Assembly: GCF_014697475.1 (NCBI RefSeq)
Contig: NZ_JACJRV010000001.1
Span: 248,001 to 312,000 of the forward strand
Source of the DNA: Nostoc sp. FACHB-152
GTDB taxonomy: Bacteria; Cyanobacteriota; Cyanobacteriia; Cyanobacteriales; Nostocaceae
DNA: 64,000 nt
Direction of reading: 5' to 3'
How positions within the stretch are numbered: the first letter of the stretch is position 1; each line of letters starts with the position of its first letter. Below are positions 26,248 through 34,724 of this stretch, one piece after another. The notes beneath the pieces were generated by a model. The model ran no database searches and was not told the origin of the DNA. It worked only from the letters and a program-made list of their open reading frames with translations. A program made the translations under genes and the position numbers.

Positions 26248-27417
26248 ATCTGATTGTCCTGAATCTTTTTGATGATCTTCTGGTAAATTTGGTTGACTGG
26301 GTAAGCCACGCACTTTCTTCATCTGAGATAGAGCATACTTTGCTGTTGCTTGCACTTCTGCATCTGGGTCTTCTACTGCGTGGCTCAACATCTGGCTCAT
26401 TTGGGCCATCATATCATAGACACGAGTTAGGTCACGGATAGCATTTTGCCGTACTTGTGGGCTTTCATCTTGCAGAGAGATTGCCAACGCACGGTTAATT
26501 GGCTTGAGAGCGCGAGTACTAATTTCTGATAATGCTCCTAAAATCAAGCTACGTTGCTGCGAATCTGCATCAATCATCAAGTCCATTAAAGGCTGAATTG
26601 CCCGTGAATCTCCCTGTTGCCCTAAATCCCAAATCGCCTTCTGCCGCTTTGTAGGATCGGCACTTTCTAAGTCTTTAATTAACTCATCAACAATATTCAG
26701 TTTAGCCAAACGGGCTGTTTTTTCTATTGGTAGCACTGTCGGAGTTAGTGATGATTGTGCTTGTGAACTAGTTTCAGATGCCGTATTTTCCTGACTTGGT
26801 GTATTTTCCAATTCTGATAATGATGGTGTAGCTAGGTTTTCATTAGCTGCACTCAAAGCTAGAGTGTTTGAATTTGGATATGATACTTTTTTGAAATGAC
26901 GAAGCTTTCTGAATAAAAATAAGAGTGCGCCAGCACTTCCCAAAAATGCCAGCCCCAGCAGTGACCACCAAAAAAAGCCTTTTTGCTGAGGCTTGGCTGT
27001 AGCTTTTGATTGAGGATTTGGGCTAATAGAAGCAGCAATAGGAGAGATAAGAAACTGATTTTTTAATGAAAGGGCTGCTTGTAACCTCGCCTGAGTTGCC
27101 TTATCAGCAATTCCATCTATTCTTTTTAAATTTTGCGCTTTTTGAAATTGAGATACAGCAAGTTGCGTACTTGCGCTGTACTTTCCATCTATTGCGTCCT
27201 TGTAAAACCCTAAATCTTTTAACTTGGATTGTAATCTCTGCACATCCGTCCCTTGACTACTGGGTTTAAGAACAGCTGGTTTCGCCGACTGCTGAGAATT
27301 GACTTGAGCAATTTCTCCAGACGCGGGGTTAGATGCGGCTGTACTTGAATGAATGGGATACAAACCCACACAAGTAAAACAGCTAAATATCAAGATGGAG
27401 GAAGGACACAGCCTCAT
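26242..27417 (-). CDS. Peptidoglycan-binding/HEAT-repeat membrane protein
   Basis: A 391-residue protein. It has an N-terminal signal-like segment (about residues 5-30), a PG_binding_1 domain (about 55-115; VQRLQSKLKDLGFYKDAIDG, STQLAVSQFQKAQNL), one membrane helix (about 150-170; WSLLGLAFLGSAGALLFLF), a polar linker, then HEAT-like repeats (about 240-365; KRQKAIWDLGQQGDSRAIQP, SPQVRQNAIRDL, DAEVQATAKYAL). This places a peptidoglycan-binding module in the periplasm and a protein-interaction platform in the cytoplasm, suggesting a link between cell wall and cytoplasm (inference). It converges on, and overlaps by 6 bases, the DUF2141 gene. Confidence 0.85.
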   Translation of the reverse strand: MRLCPSSILIFSCFTCVGLYPIHSSTAASNPASGEIAQVNSQQSAKPAVLKPSSQGTDVQRLQSKLKDLGFYKDAIDGKYSASTQLAVSQFQKAQNLKRIDGIADKATQARLQAALSLKNQFLISPIAASISPNPQSKATAKPQQKGFFWWSLLGLAFLGSAGALLFLFRKLRHFKKVSYPNSNTLALSAANENLATPSLSELENTPSQENTASETSSQAQSSLTPTVLPIEKTARLAKLNIVDELIKDLESADPTKRQKAIWDLGQQGDSRAIQPLMDLMIDADSQQRSLILGALSEISTRALKPINRALAISLQDESPQVRQNAIRDLTRVYDMMAQMSQMLSHAVEDPDAEVQATAKYALSQMKKVRGLPSQPNLPEDHQKDSGQSDL

Positions 27418-27698
27418 ATTGCAAGTTTCAGCCTGAACGTGCTTTTGAAGTTATTCATACATACCACAATAACTTTCATTATGTCTAAATGTTAACTTGC
27501 TAAGTGACAGAAAATTCTTAGGTTGGTAGTTGATGGTTATTTGTCATTTGTTATTAAACCTCTTGCACTCATTGCTTTTTGCAAGAGATGGGAAAAGGGT
27601 AAAGGTTAAGGGGAAAGGGCAAAATACAGAACCTTTCGCCTTTTCCCGACTTCTGCAAGAAGTCTATTAGTTCTTCTCGCCCTTCCTTGATTCAGCAA
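27418..27698. other. Intergenic region with short hairpins
   Basis: Contains CTCTTGCA..TGCAAGAG (27560-27587) and GACTTCTGCAAGAAGTC (27648-27664) around a G/A-rich low-complexity tract. On the minus strand these lie just after the EamA permease gene and may end its transcript, but neither has a clean T-run. Confidence 0.5.
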
Positions 27699-28769
27699 TT
27701 ATGATAAAGTTTCAGTCTCAGATTCTCTGACTTGTACAGTTAGGGAATTCAGCTTTTTCGCTTGTGCTTCTAAAATAGGTGGCTGCTGTGTAGCGGTTTT
27801 TTCGGGAATATTTACCGTTTGGTTTTTTGCCCCTAAGGTATCGCGTTGGTTAATGAGATAGATGCTGATTAATGTCAATCCAACTCCTATCCACTGCAAC
27901 GGACTGAGCATTTCTGAGAGGAAGAGATTGCCAAATAATAGGGCAAAGACAGGCGTAAGGAAAGTTAGCGAACTGAGACTAGTCAGGCTACCACTAGAAG
28001 CAAAATAGAAAAATAAACCATAAGCGATCGCACTACCAAATACTGTGGCATATCCCATCGCCACCCAATCAGATGTCACCAGATTTTGCCATTGTTGAGA
28101 TTCTGTAAATGCTGAAACTCCCCATAATGGCAACCCACCTAAAATCATGTGCCATCCAGTAGCACTCACAGGGTCAGCATACCGGCTGACAAATCTAATC
28201 AATACTGTTCCCACCGCCATCGATAACGCAGCTAACAGCATTAACCACTCACCACTAGCAAACAAATCTTGCCAGCTACCAATTGTGATATTTCCTTCTG
28301 TACCCAACAAATGGAAAATCCACTCATCTGGTAAACCAATTAAACTAATACCTGTAACTCCTAAACCAAGTCCTAGCCATCCCCAAAAACCTATATGTTC
28401 TTGGAATAACCATAGCGATAGCAACGCCACAGCTAAAGGTTGCGAGTCAATCATCACCGACCCCAACCCAGCACTAGTTCTGACTAATCCCTCTGCCAAA
28501 AAGCCTTGAAATAGTGTCCCATCAATCAAGGCAAACAAGGTAATCCATAACCATGCCCTCCAACCCTGCGGCTGGGGTCTACCCATAAGTGTAGTGGCGA
28601 CCAAAATTAACACTCCAGCTGGTAGCAAGCGCACACCAGCCATAAATAAGGGTGTGGTATGAGGTATTACTCCTTTCATTGCTACCATTGCTGTTCCCCA
28701 CAGGAAAAAGGGAGCAATTAATAATAGAGGTGCAAAGGGTAGACGAGATGCACTGAGTTTCAGCTGCAT
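27699..28769 (-). CDS. EamA/DMT-family permease
   Basis: A 356-residue inner membrane transporter with ten predicted helices in two EamA repeats. Repeat one begins LLLIAPFFLWGTAMVAMKGV and contains LFMAGVRLLPAGVLIL and LGSVMIDSQPLAVALLSLWL; repeat two contains ATVFGSAIAYGLFFYFASSG and ALLFGNLFLSEMLSPLQWIG. It probably exports a metabolite such as an amino acid or drug; the substrate cannot be inferred. A cytoplasmic C-terminal tail of about 50 residues is Glu/Thr-rich. Monocistronic. Confidence 0.92.
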   Translation of the reverse strand: MQLKLSASRLPFAPLLLIAPFFLWGTAMVAMKGVIPHTTPLFMAGVRLLPAGVLILVATTLMGRPQPQGWRAWLWITLFALIDGTLFQGFLAEGLVRTSAGLGSVMIDSQPLAVALLSLWLFQEHIGFWGWLGLGLGVTGISLIGLPDEWIFHLLGTEGNITIGSWQDLFASGEWLMLLAALSMAVGTVLIRFVSRYADPVSATGWHMILGGLPLWGVSAFTESQQWQNLVTSDWVAMGYATVFGSAIAYGLFFYFASSGSLTSLSSLTFLTPVFALLFGNLFLSEMLSPLQWIGVGLTLISIYLINQRDTLGAKNQTVNIPEKTATQQPPILEAQAKKLNSLTVQVRESETETLS

Positions 28770-29070
28770 GGTTTTACTGACACAAGGGCAGAGATTACTT
28801 TAACCAATTCTACCCAATTGTGACTTTTTGTGAAGGAAAGAATACTCAAAGTTTGTCAGTAGGCTGCCGGCAGAAACATTAATTTTCCTGACACGCACAC
28901 TTCAATATTTACATTTAATAAACCCATGTCTCCCTGTTCCCCTGCACGCCAGTTGCTTCAAGTCGGCAGAGCCGCCCAACGCACTGGCTCCCCTCTGCTC
29001 CTCTGCTCCCCTGCTTCCCGCTCCCCTGTGGCAAGATTGGAGACAGATTGCATTTAACTAGGCAAACGAG
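28770..29070. other. Intergenic region with C-rich low-complexity repeat
   Basis: About 300 bases between divergent genes. 28930-29035 is a C/T-rich tract of CCCCTGCTCCC type, with a GTCGGCAGAGCCGCCC piece, common between Nostocales genes. It looks like decayed repeat sequence; related G-rich copies occur near 31262 and 4818. No gene is seen. Confidence 0.5.
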
Positions 29071-31191
29071 ATGCTGGGAAACACGCTTGTTGGAAGATAC
29101 CAAATTATCAGCCACTTGGGAGGAGGAGGATTTGGGGAAACCTTTGTCGCTTATGATACCCAATTGCCTGGAACGCCGCAATGTGTGGTGAAGCAACTCA
29201 AACCCCAATCAAGCGATACAGCAACTTTAGAAATAGCTAGGCGTTTATTTGAGACAGAAGCTCAAGTACTTTATAAATTAGGCACTCACGATCGCATTCC
29301 CCAACTATTAGCGTATTTTGAAGAGAATGCCGAATTTTATCTTGTGCAAGAATATATTCCAGGTCATGACTTGAGTAAAGAGTTAGCTTTAGGAGAAACA
29401 TTGAGTGAACAATTGGTTATTTCTCTGTTACAAGAAATCTTGGAAATTTTAGAATTTGTTCACCAACAAAATGTGATTCACCGCGATGTTAATCCGCGAA
29501 ATTTGCTCAGGCGTGGCTCAGATAACAAGTTAATCTTAATAGATTTTGGTGCTGTAAAACAAATCACTACTCAAGTGATTACTCCTGAAGGGCAAACTAA
29601 ATCTACTGTTGCTATTGGTACTCCTGGATATATCCCCGGAGAACAAGCTCATGGTACACCAAAATTTAGCAGTGATATCTATGCTGTCGGCATAATTGGT
29701 ATTCAAGCTTTAACTGGTATATCACCTGAGCAATTAGAAAAAGATACTGAAACTAATGAAATTATTTGGGAAAATCAAGCTCAAATATCGCCAGAATTTG
29801 TCAGATTTTTAAATAAAATGGTGTGTTATGATTTTCGGCAACGCTACCCTTCAGCAACAGCAGCATTGCAAGCACTCAAAGATTTAAATAAACCTAATGC
29901 TCAAACTATAGCTTTAAATACAAATTTATTAGCTAAGAATATTAAAGCTAGCAAACCTAAAAAAGATTTAATTGTAAAGTTATTATTAGCAGTGTTTTTA
30001 ACAGGAATGGCTGGAGCCACATCTTTATTTGTTATCAATAATATTAATGCAAATAATGCCATAGAATTATCTAAAAAAGGAAATACCTTTTTTGAATTGC
30101 AACGCTATCAAGATGCGTTAGCCAGTTATAAACAAGCAGTTGAACTTAGACCAGATTATGCTCAAGGATGGAATGGTCAAGGTAATACGTTATTTAAATT
30201 AAAGCAATATCCCGCAGCATTAGCAGCATATGACAAAGCGATTCAAATTCAGCCAGATTACGTAGAAGCTTGGAGCGGTAGAGGTTTTATCTTACAAAAA
30301 TTGCAACGATATCCAGAAGCGATCGCAGCTTTTGATAAAGCTTTACAACTACAAGATGATTATCCAGAAGTGTGGAATGCTAAAGGGGAAGTTTACACCC
30401 AATTAAAGCAGTATGATAATGCAATTAAAGCGTATGAACAAGCGATAGAATTAAAGTCAGATTATGTTGAAGCTTGGTATAGTAAAGGCTTGGCATGGCA
30501 AAATTTAAAAAATTATGATCAGGCGATCGCAGCTTACGATAAAGCTCTAGAAATTAAATCTGACTATTATCAAGCATGGTATCATCGTGGCAATGCTTTA
30601 GTAAATTTGAACCGCTATGAAGATGCTTTTACAGCTTATGATAAAGCAGTACAATATCAACCAAATTATTATCCAGCTTGGTTATCTAGAGGTAATGTTC
30701 TGATTACATTACGACGCTATCCTGAGGCAATAGAATCATTTAATCAAGTTATTAAAAATGATAACAGTAACTATCAAGCATGGTATAATGTTGGTTGGTC
30801 ATATCATCAAACACAACAATACGATAAAGCAATTACTGCTTATAATAAAGCCGCAACTATTAAACGCAACGACTATCAACTGTGGTATAGCTTAGGTAAT
30901 TCTCAATATAATTTACAGAAATACGAAGACGCGATCGCTTCCTATAATAGGGCAGTACGTTATCAGCCAGAGCATTACGAAAGTTGGTATAGCAGAGGCA
31001 ATGCTTTATTAAATTTAAAGCGATATCAAGAGGCGATCGCATCTTATAATCAAGCTCTTAAATATAAATCAGATTATCAACAAGCCATAGATGGCCGTAA
31101 CCAAGCCGAGAGTCAACTACAGGCTGACAAACCAAAACCAATAATTGTACCCATCATTCCCAGCCCTGATAATAATAGAGGTCAACGCTGA
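29071..31191 (+). CDS. Ser/Thr protein kinase with C-terminal TPR array
   Basis: A 706-residue membrane-anchored Hanks-type kinase. Kinase domain (about 1-275): Gly-rich loop LGGGGFGET (16-24), Lys41 in CVVKQLKP, the catalytic loop HRDVNPRN (137-144) and DFG at 158-160. The catalytic loop Lys of the usual HRDxKPxN is Asn141. A single membrane helix follows (about 303-322; LLLAVFLTGMAGATSLFVI). Then come about ten 34-residue TPR repeats (about 330-680) with the pattern YxxAlaxYDKAlxxxxxYxxAW. Topology places the TPRs outside the cytoplasm if the kinase is inside. Targets are unknown. It faces away from the EamA gene and precedes an Uma2 gene. Confidence 0.93.
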   Translation: MLGNTLVGRYQIISHLGGGGFGETFVAYDTQLPGTPQCVVKQLKPQSSDTATLEIARRLFETEAQVLYKLGTHDRIPQLLAYFEENAEFYLVQEYIPGHDLSKELALGETLSEQLVISLLQEILEILEFVHQQNVIHRDVNPRNLLRRGSDNKLILIDFGAVKQITTQVITPEGQTKSTVAIGTPGYIPGEQAHGTPKFSSDIYAVGIIGIQALTGISPEQLEKDTETNEIIWENQAQISPEFVRFLNKMVCYDFRQRYPSATAALQALKDLNKPNAQTIALNTNLLAKNIKASKPKKDLIVKLLLAVFLTGMAGATSLFVINNINANNAIELSKKGNTFFELQRYQDALASYKQAVELRPDYAQGWNGQGNTLFKLKQYPAALAAYDKAIQIQPDYVEAWSGRGFILQKLQRYPEAIAAFDKALQLQDDYPEVWNAKGEVYTQLKQYDNAIKAYEQAIELKSDYVEAWYSKGLAWQNLKNYDQAIAAYDKALEIKSDYYQAWYHRGNALVNLNRYEDAFTAYDKAVQYQPNYYPAWLSRGNVLITLRRYPEAIESFNQVIKNDNSNYQAWYNVGWSYHQTQQYDKAITAYNKAATIKRNDYQLWYSLGNSQYNLQKYEDAIASYNRAVRYQPEHYESWYSRGNALLNLKRYQEAIASYNQALKYKSDYQQAIDGRNQAESQLQADKPKPIIVPIIPSPDNNRGQR

Positions 31192-31376
31192 AACCTGAAA
31201 GTAGATTTAAAATAAACAAACTACCCTCCTCATACAGATTTGCGTTCAAAAATACTAGTTGAGGAAGGCAGGGGGGCAGGGGAGCGGAGGTGCAGAGGAG
31301 ATACAAATATTAAATATGATTGCAACTTGGTATCAGCCAGAAATATTTTTCATCTGGAAACAGACTGGAGACTTTC

Positions 31377-31973
31377 ATGACCACAGCAGCAACAGCAACA
31401 CCCACAAAAGAATCACCTCTGTTGTTCGAGGGGTTAACTTGGAGAGAATTCAAAGCAGTTGAACAGTTGCTAGACCGCCCTGGATATCGGCTGTCTTTCT
31501 TAGATGGAGTTTTGGAGATCAGAAGAATGCCAGGAGAACCCCACGAAACAGTTAAGAAGAGAATTGCTGCATTGGTGGAACTGTATTTGCTTGTGGCAGG
31601 ATTCGATTTTACTCCAACAGGTTCCATGACCTTGGAAAGTGAAGCAGGTGCTGTCAAGCGAGAAGCGGATGAATCTTATAAACTTGCACCTGGTCGAGTG
31701 CGTCCTGATTTGGCAATAGAGGTGGTGTTTACCAGTGGCGGAATTAACAAATTAGAGGCATACAAGCGGCTGTTAATTCCTGAAGTGTGGTTTTGGGAAG
31801 ATGGTGTGTTAGAAGTTTATGATCTGCGTTCCAAAGATGACGGACTTTACTATGAAAAACTTTCCCATAGTGAAGAGGTCAAAGGAATCGACCTGGATTT
31901 ATTGTTACGTTGCATTAATATGGTGAATCATGTCGAAGCAATTAAGACTTTTCAACAGGCACTTCATAAATAA
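31377..31973 (+). CDS. Uma2-family (DUF820) PD-(D/E)xK endonuclease-like protein
   Basis: A 198-residue protein of the Uma2 family, very abundant in cyanobacteria. Seen: N-terminal LLFEGLTWREFKAVEQLLD, FLDGVLEIRRMPGEPHE, and the nuclease-fold core RVRPDLAIEVVFTSGGINKL with KRLLIPEVWFWEDGVLEVYD. The Asp of RPDLAIE, the Glu and the later Lys correspond to PD-(D/E)xK positions. Uma2 proteins are thought to be nuclease-like and may relate to transposable elements, but no activity is established. The ATG at 31377 has GGAG six bases upstream; the 19-codon upstream extension does not look real. It is intact, unlike the copy at 22640. Confidence 0.88.
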   Translation: MTTAATATPTKESPLLFEGLTWREFKAVEQLLDRPGYRLSFLDGVLEIRRMPGEPHETVKKRIAALVELYLLVAGFDFTPTGSMTLESEAGAVKREADESYKLAPGRVRPDLAIEVVFTSGGINKLEAYKRLLIPEVWFWEDGVLEVYDLRSKDDGLYYEKLSHSEEVKGIDLDLLLRCINMVNHVEAIKTFQQALHK

Positions 31974-31994
31974 TATGAGTTGAAAAGATTACAA

Positions 31995-32585
31995 TTAAAT
32001 TAATTCACTGAATCTTTCGAGTACACTTAAAACCTGCTGAAGTTCATTTAATTTTTCTATGGATAAAGCATCAGAACGTGCATATTTTGGGTTTTGTGCC
32101 TGAACTAGTTTGATAAAAACAAACTCTCTACCGTTGACAAGCAACCCAAAAGTTGGTTTTTCAACATTGGGAGTATCGAGCATATATGCAAGTGCTTGAG
32201 GTAGTGCAGATATTACATCAAATTTAGTACTTTTAGATTCAATAACCTGTATCCAAAGTTTTTTATTTACAACTAAAATATCAATACTACCTTTAACAAT
32301 AACTCTTTCATCTACAGCAGAAATTTCAGTGGAAGTTTCTGTTTCTATCTCGAAAGTAGGTTGATAAAAGCCAGCTAAATCAAGCAGTGGAGACAGTACT
32401 ACCATCTTCACTACCTCTTCTGACATGAAACGGCGTTTGGTTAAATTTAAATAATTACTTTTTACTCGTTCTAAAGATGATTTTTCAATATCTGATATTA
32501 ATGGTAAATTCTCTATCCACTCAGGAAAAAAATCAGTATTACTAACTAACTCTAGCCCAAATCTTTCTTCAAGTTCGTAAAGAAT
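31995..32585 (-). CDS. PD-(D/E)xK restriction-endonuclease-like protein, non-standard start
   Basis: A protein of about 196 residues when read from its natural family N-terminus (ELEERFGLELV, then FFPEWIENLP). Core: VKGSIDILVVNKKLWIQVIE followed by SKST, matching PD-(D/E)xK nucleases (Asp, Glu, Lys), and Qal.YML plus FGLLVNGREFVFIKL as in proteins often named type I restriction subunit R-like. The first Met in frame (32426) would delete 53 conserved-looking residues. Upstream of it the frame stays open to an in-frame TAA just before 32589, with no ATG, GTG or TTG at the expected position. A strong site GGGAGG ends about eight bases before an ATT at 32585 (ATA at 32588). It lies 18 bases after a kinase stop codon. 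It is either an ATT/ATA start or a decayed or frameshifted start. Confidence 0.7.
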   Translation of the reverse strand: MLYELEERFGLELVSNTDFFPEWIENLPLISDIEKSSLERVKSNYLNLTKRRFMSEEVVKMVVLSPLLDLAGFYQPTFEIETETSTEISAVDERVIVKGSIDILVVNKKLWIQVIESKSTKFDVISALPQALAYMLDTPNVEKPTFGLLVNGREFVFIKLVQAQNPKYARSDALSIEKLNELQQVLSVLERFSELI

Positions 32586-32603
32586 TATACGTTACCTCCC
32601 ATA

Positions 32604-34403
32604 CTACCGAATATTTACTTCTTGCAGGTGAGTTTCAAAATGGGAATTCACCAATTTATTTGAGTTTTGTTGAGGATAAACCAAGCTAAAAGCTAAATTT
32701 TGACTTTGAGTTTGGATACGTTGCTTTTGAGTATATTCTTGCAGTTTATTTTGAGCTTGAGCATACACAGTAGTATCTTTAGGGATTTTGCGTAAATAGC
32801 GCACAGCACTATCAAAGTCACCAAAAGCTGCTTTTTTATAAGCATTTTGTAAAAAGTAAGCTGCTCTAATCTGACGTTTTTGATTGTATTCAGCTAATTT
32901 TTTTTGCACTACAGCACCAGCCGAACTTTCTTCGGGAATTTGGCGCAGATAATCTAATGCGGTCGAGAAATCTCTAGCTTCGGCTTTTTCGTAAGCTTTT
33001 GCTAATAAACTTTGTGTTTGGTTTTCGATATTAACTCGTGCTTGCTGAACTAGTTTATCTGTTTTAGTTTGCCAATATAAAATGTCTGGAACTTGATTAG
33101 CAGCCTTCATCACATCTGACCATCTACTTTCATTGAAAGCTGTTTCTGCTAATAAATATTGTTCCGCAGCTTGTTGCCATTGTTGTTGCCATTCTTGAAT
33201 AGTGGCTTGAACGTCTGGGTAAACATTGCTGTAGGAAGGAATTGATTTAGCGAGCGCGATCGCACCTTGCAAATCCCCGGCTTGATAATTTTCGGTGGCT
33301 CTATATAAAGTTTCGGTTTCTGAATATGCTGGCGAATTGCTCAGTAAAGAATAAACACCAAATCCCATTAATAAAGAATTAGCCGCTAGTCCTATTTTCA
33401 TAGTTGTTAATAGCGGTGATAATTTTTCCGCAGTCTGATTTGGCGACGCAGTATTACTTGCACGTTCTGCTGCTAATGGCTCATTGTATTGTGTTGGCAA
33501 AATTTCCAGTGGCATTTCGCCTTTCATTTGTTTAATGATCCGCAACACTTCAGCAGCAGACTGAAAGCGTTCTTGAAAATCATAACGGATCATCCGGCTG
33601 AGTATAGCAGCTAAATAATCATTAACTGGTGTGTCTGGAGAAAGCCACAGAATCTCATTAGTATAAGGATCAACTTTAAATTGTAGTGGTTCTAAACCTG
33701 TCAACGCCTGAATAGCAATCATCCCCAAAGCGTAAATATCACTATTGGGTCGTGTTTGACCAATAAATTGCTCTGGTGGGATGTAACCCAAAGAAGTCAC
33801 AGGAATCCAATCGATAGGAAATTCTGCATCTATGCCAATATTGGCTGACTGGATAGAACCAAAATCAATTAAAACTAGCTTGCCATCAGATTTACGTCTA
33901 ATCAAGTTTTCAGGTTTGATATCACAATGAATCACACCTTGAGAATGCACAAAGTTTAAAATCTCTAAGACATCCTCTAAAAATTCCACAACTTCGCTTT
34001 CAGTCCACAGACAGCCCCATTGTTGATAAATTGGCAGTTCTGCTGTTAAATCATGTCCTTCGACAAACTCTTGTACCAGATAGAGCCGCTCATGTTCTTC
34101 AAAACAGGCGATAAGTTTGGGGATTTGTGAATGGCTACCCAGAAGTTTAAGAGTTTCCGTTTCTGTAAGAAAATATAACCTTAATGTGTCTAAATAGCTG
34201 GTTTGAAAATTGCTAGTTTTTAGCTGTTTGATAACACATTTAGGATTTTCTGGGTAGTCTATATCTATAGCAGTATATGTCTGCCCAAATACCCCTGCAC
34301 CCAGATTGTCAACGATTTGGTACCGTGACTGTAGTACTTTACCGATCATGTAGTGGCTCATAAGCTGGTTACTTAGTAAGTCCTTATATATGATTTCGGA
34401 CAT
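32604..34403 (-). CDS. Ser/Thr protein kinase, non-RD type, with helical repeat tail
   Basis: A 599-residue Hanks-type kinase. Kinase domain (about 28-295): Gly-rich loop LGAGVFGQTY (34-43), Lys59, catalytic loop HCDIKPEN (159-166), DFG at 180-182, and the activation segment ending in LGYIPPEQF. Cys160 replaces the Arg of HRD, so this is a non-RD kinase, a class usually not controlled by activation-loop phosphorylation. One hydrophobic segment (about 338-358; IGLAANSLLMGFGVYSLL) probably spans the membrane. The C-terminal ~230 residues have repeated helical motifs such as AEARDFSTALDYLRQIPEES and AAFGDFDSAVRYLRKIPKDT. The ATG at 34403 is preferred over GTG at 34406; Met19 before IGKVLQSRYQI is also possible. 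The next gene begins 18 bases downstream. Confidence 0.92.
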   Translation of the reverse strand: MSEIIYKDLLSNQLMSHYMIGKVLQSRYQIVDNLGAGVFGQTYTAIDIDYPENPKCVIKQLKTSNFQTSYLDTLRLYFLTETETLKLLGSHSQIPKLIACFEEHERLYLVQEFVEGHDLTAELPIYQQWGCLWTESEVVEFLEDVLEILNFVHSQGVIHCDIKPENLIRRKSDGKLVLIDFGSIQSANIGIDAEFPIDWIPVTSLGYIPPEQFIGQTRPNSDIYALGMIAIQALTGLEPLQFKVDPYTNEILWLSPDTPVNDYLAAILSRMIRYDFQERFQSAAEVLRIIKQMKGEMPLEILPTQYNEPLAAERASNTASPNQTAEKLSPLLTTMKIGLAANSLLMGFGVYSLLSNSPAYSETETLYRATENYQAGDLQGAIALAKSIPSYSNVYPDVQATIQEWQQQWQQAAEQYLLAETAFNESRWSDVMKAANQVPDILYWQTKTDKLVQQARVNIENQTQSLLAKAYEKAEARDFSTALDYLRQIPEESSAGAVVQKKLAEYNQKRQIRAAYFLQNAYKKAAFGDFDSAVRYLRKIPKDTTVYAQAQNKLQEYTQKQRIQTQSQNLAFSLVYPQQNSNKLVNSHFETHLQEVNIR

Positions 34404-34717
34404 CACTTCATTGTTTCCGGATGTCTTGAAAATAAATTACTACAGCATTTATCGCCGTAATCCTAGCTTGTTAAGTTTTAAGTATTTTTACTAAATAAGA
34501 TAAATCTTTTTTAACACTTACAGACATTAGCACCTTAACAGCAATTTTGTTTCAGGGATTTTGATTATACCTTTGAACAGGGTGTAGGGTGTGGGGTGTG
34601 AGGATGGCGTTGGAAGAGGATTCTGACCACTTCCAACGCAAGCGTCTTGAAGAAGACGGGGCTTCTGACCCAAGGGTGGTTGGGGCTATATATCCCCTAC
34701 ACCCTAAACCCCACACC
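34404..34717. other. Intergenic region with G-rich inverted repeat
   Basis: About 310 bases. It holds most of the inverted-repeat element 34581-34724 and, nearer the kinase, an A+T-rich stretch that likely contains the kinase promoter (minus strand). No gene. Confidence 0.55.
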
Positions 34718-34724
34718 CTACACC
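34581..34724. repeat. 144-bp element with perfect 17-bp terminal inverted repeats, reaching the cheR stop codon
   Basis: GGTGTAGGGTGTGGGGT (34581-34597) is the exact reverse complement of 34708-34724. The interior contains CCACTTCCAACGCAAGCG and CCAACC-type tracts. The right arm overlaps the last two codons and stop of cheR (34718-34724), so the element probably supplied the gene's present C-terminus. Confidence 0.8.

Noticed and set aside
28147-28509. 120-residue plus-strand frame opposite the EamA permease
   Set aside because: Antisense shadow of a transmembrane coding sequence; no independent support.
28915-29208. 97-residue minus-strand frame including the C-rich repeat and the start of the kinase gene
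   Set aside because: It is mostly low-complexity intergenic repeat read as protein and overlaps the well-supported kinase start.
31310-31657. 115-residue minus-strand frame opposite the Uma2 gene
   Set aside because: Antisense shadow of a gene with clear family motifs and a ribosome site.
34416-34421. TCCGGA, a possible heterocyst DIF-type promoter element, before the kinase at 34403
   Set aside because: It is only about 13 bases from the start codon, so it cannot act as a -35 element for that gene.
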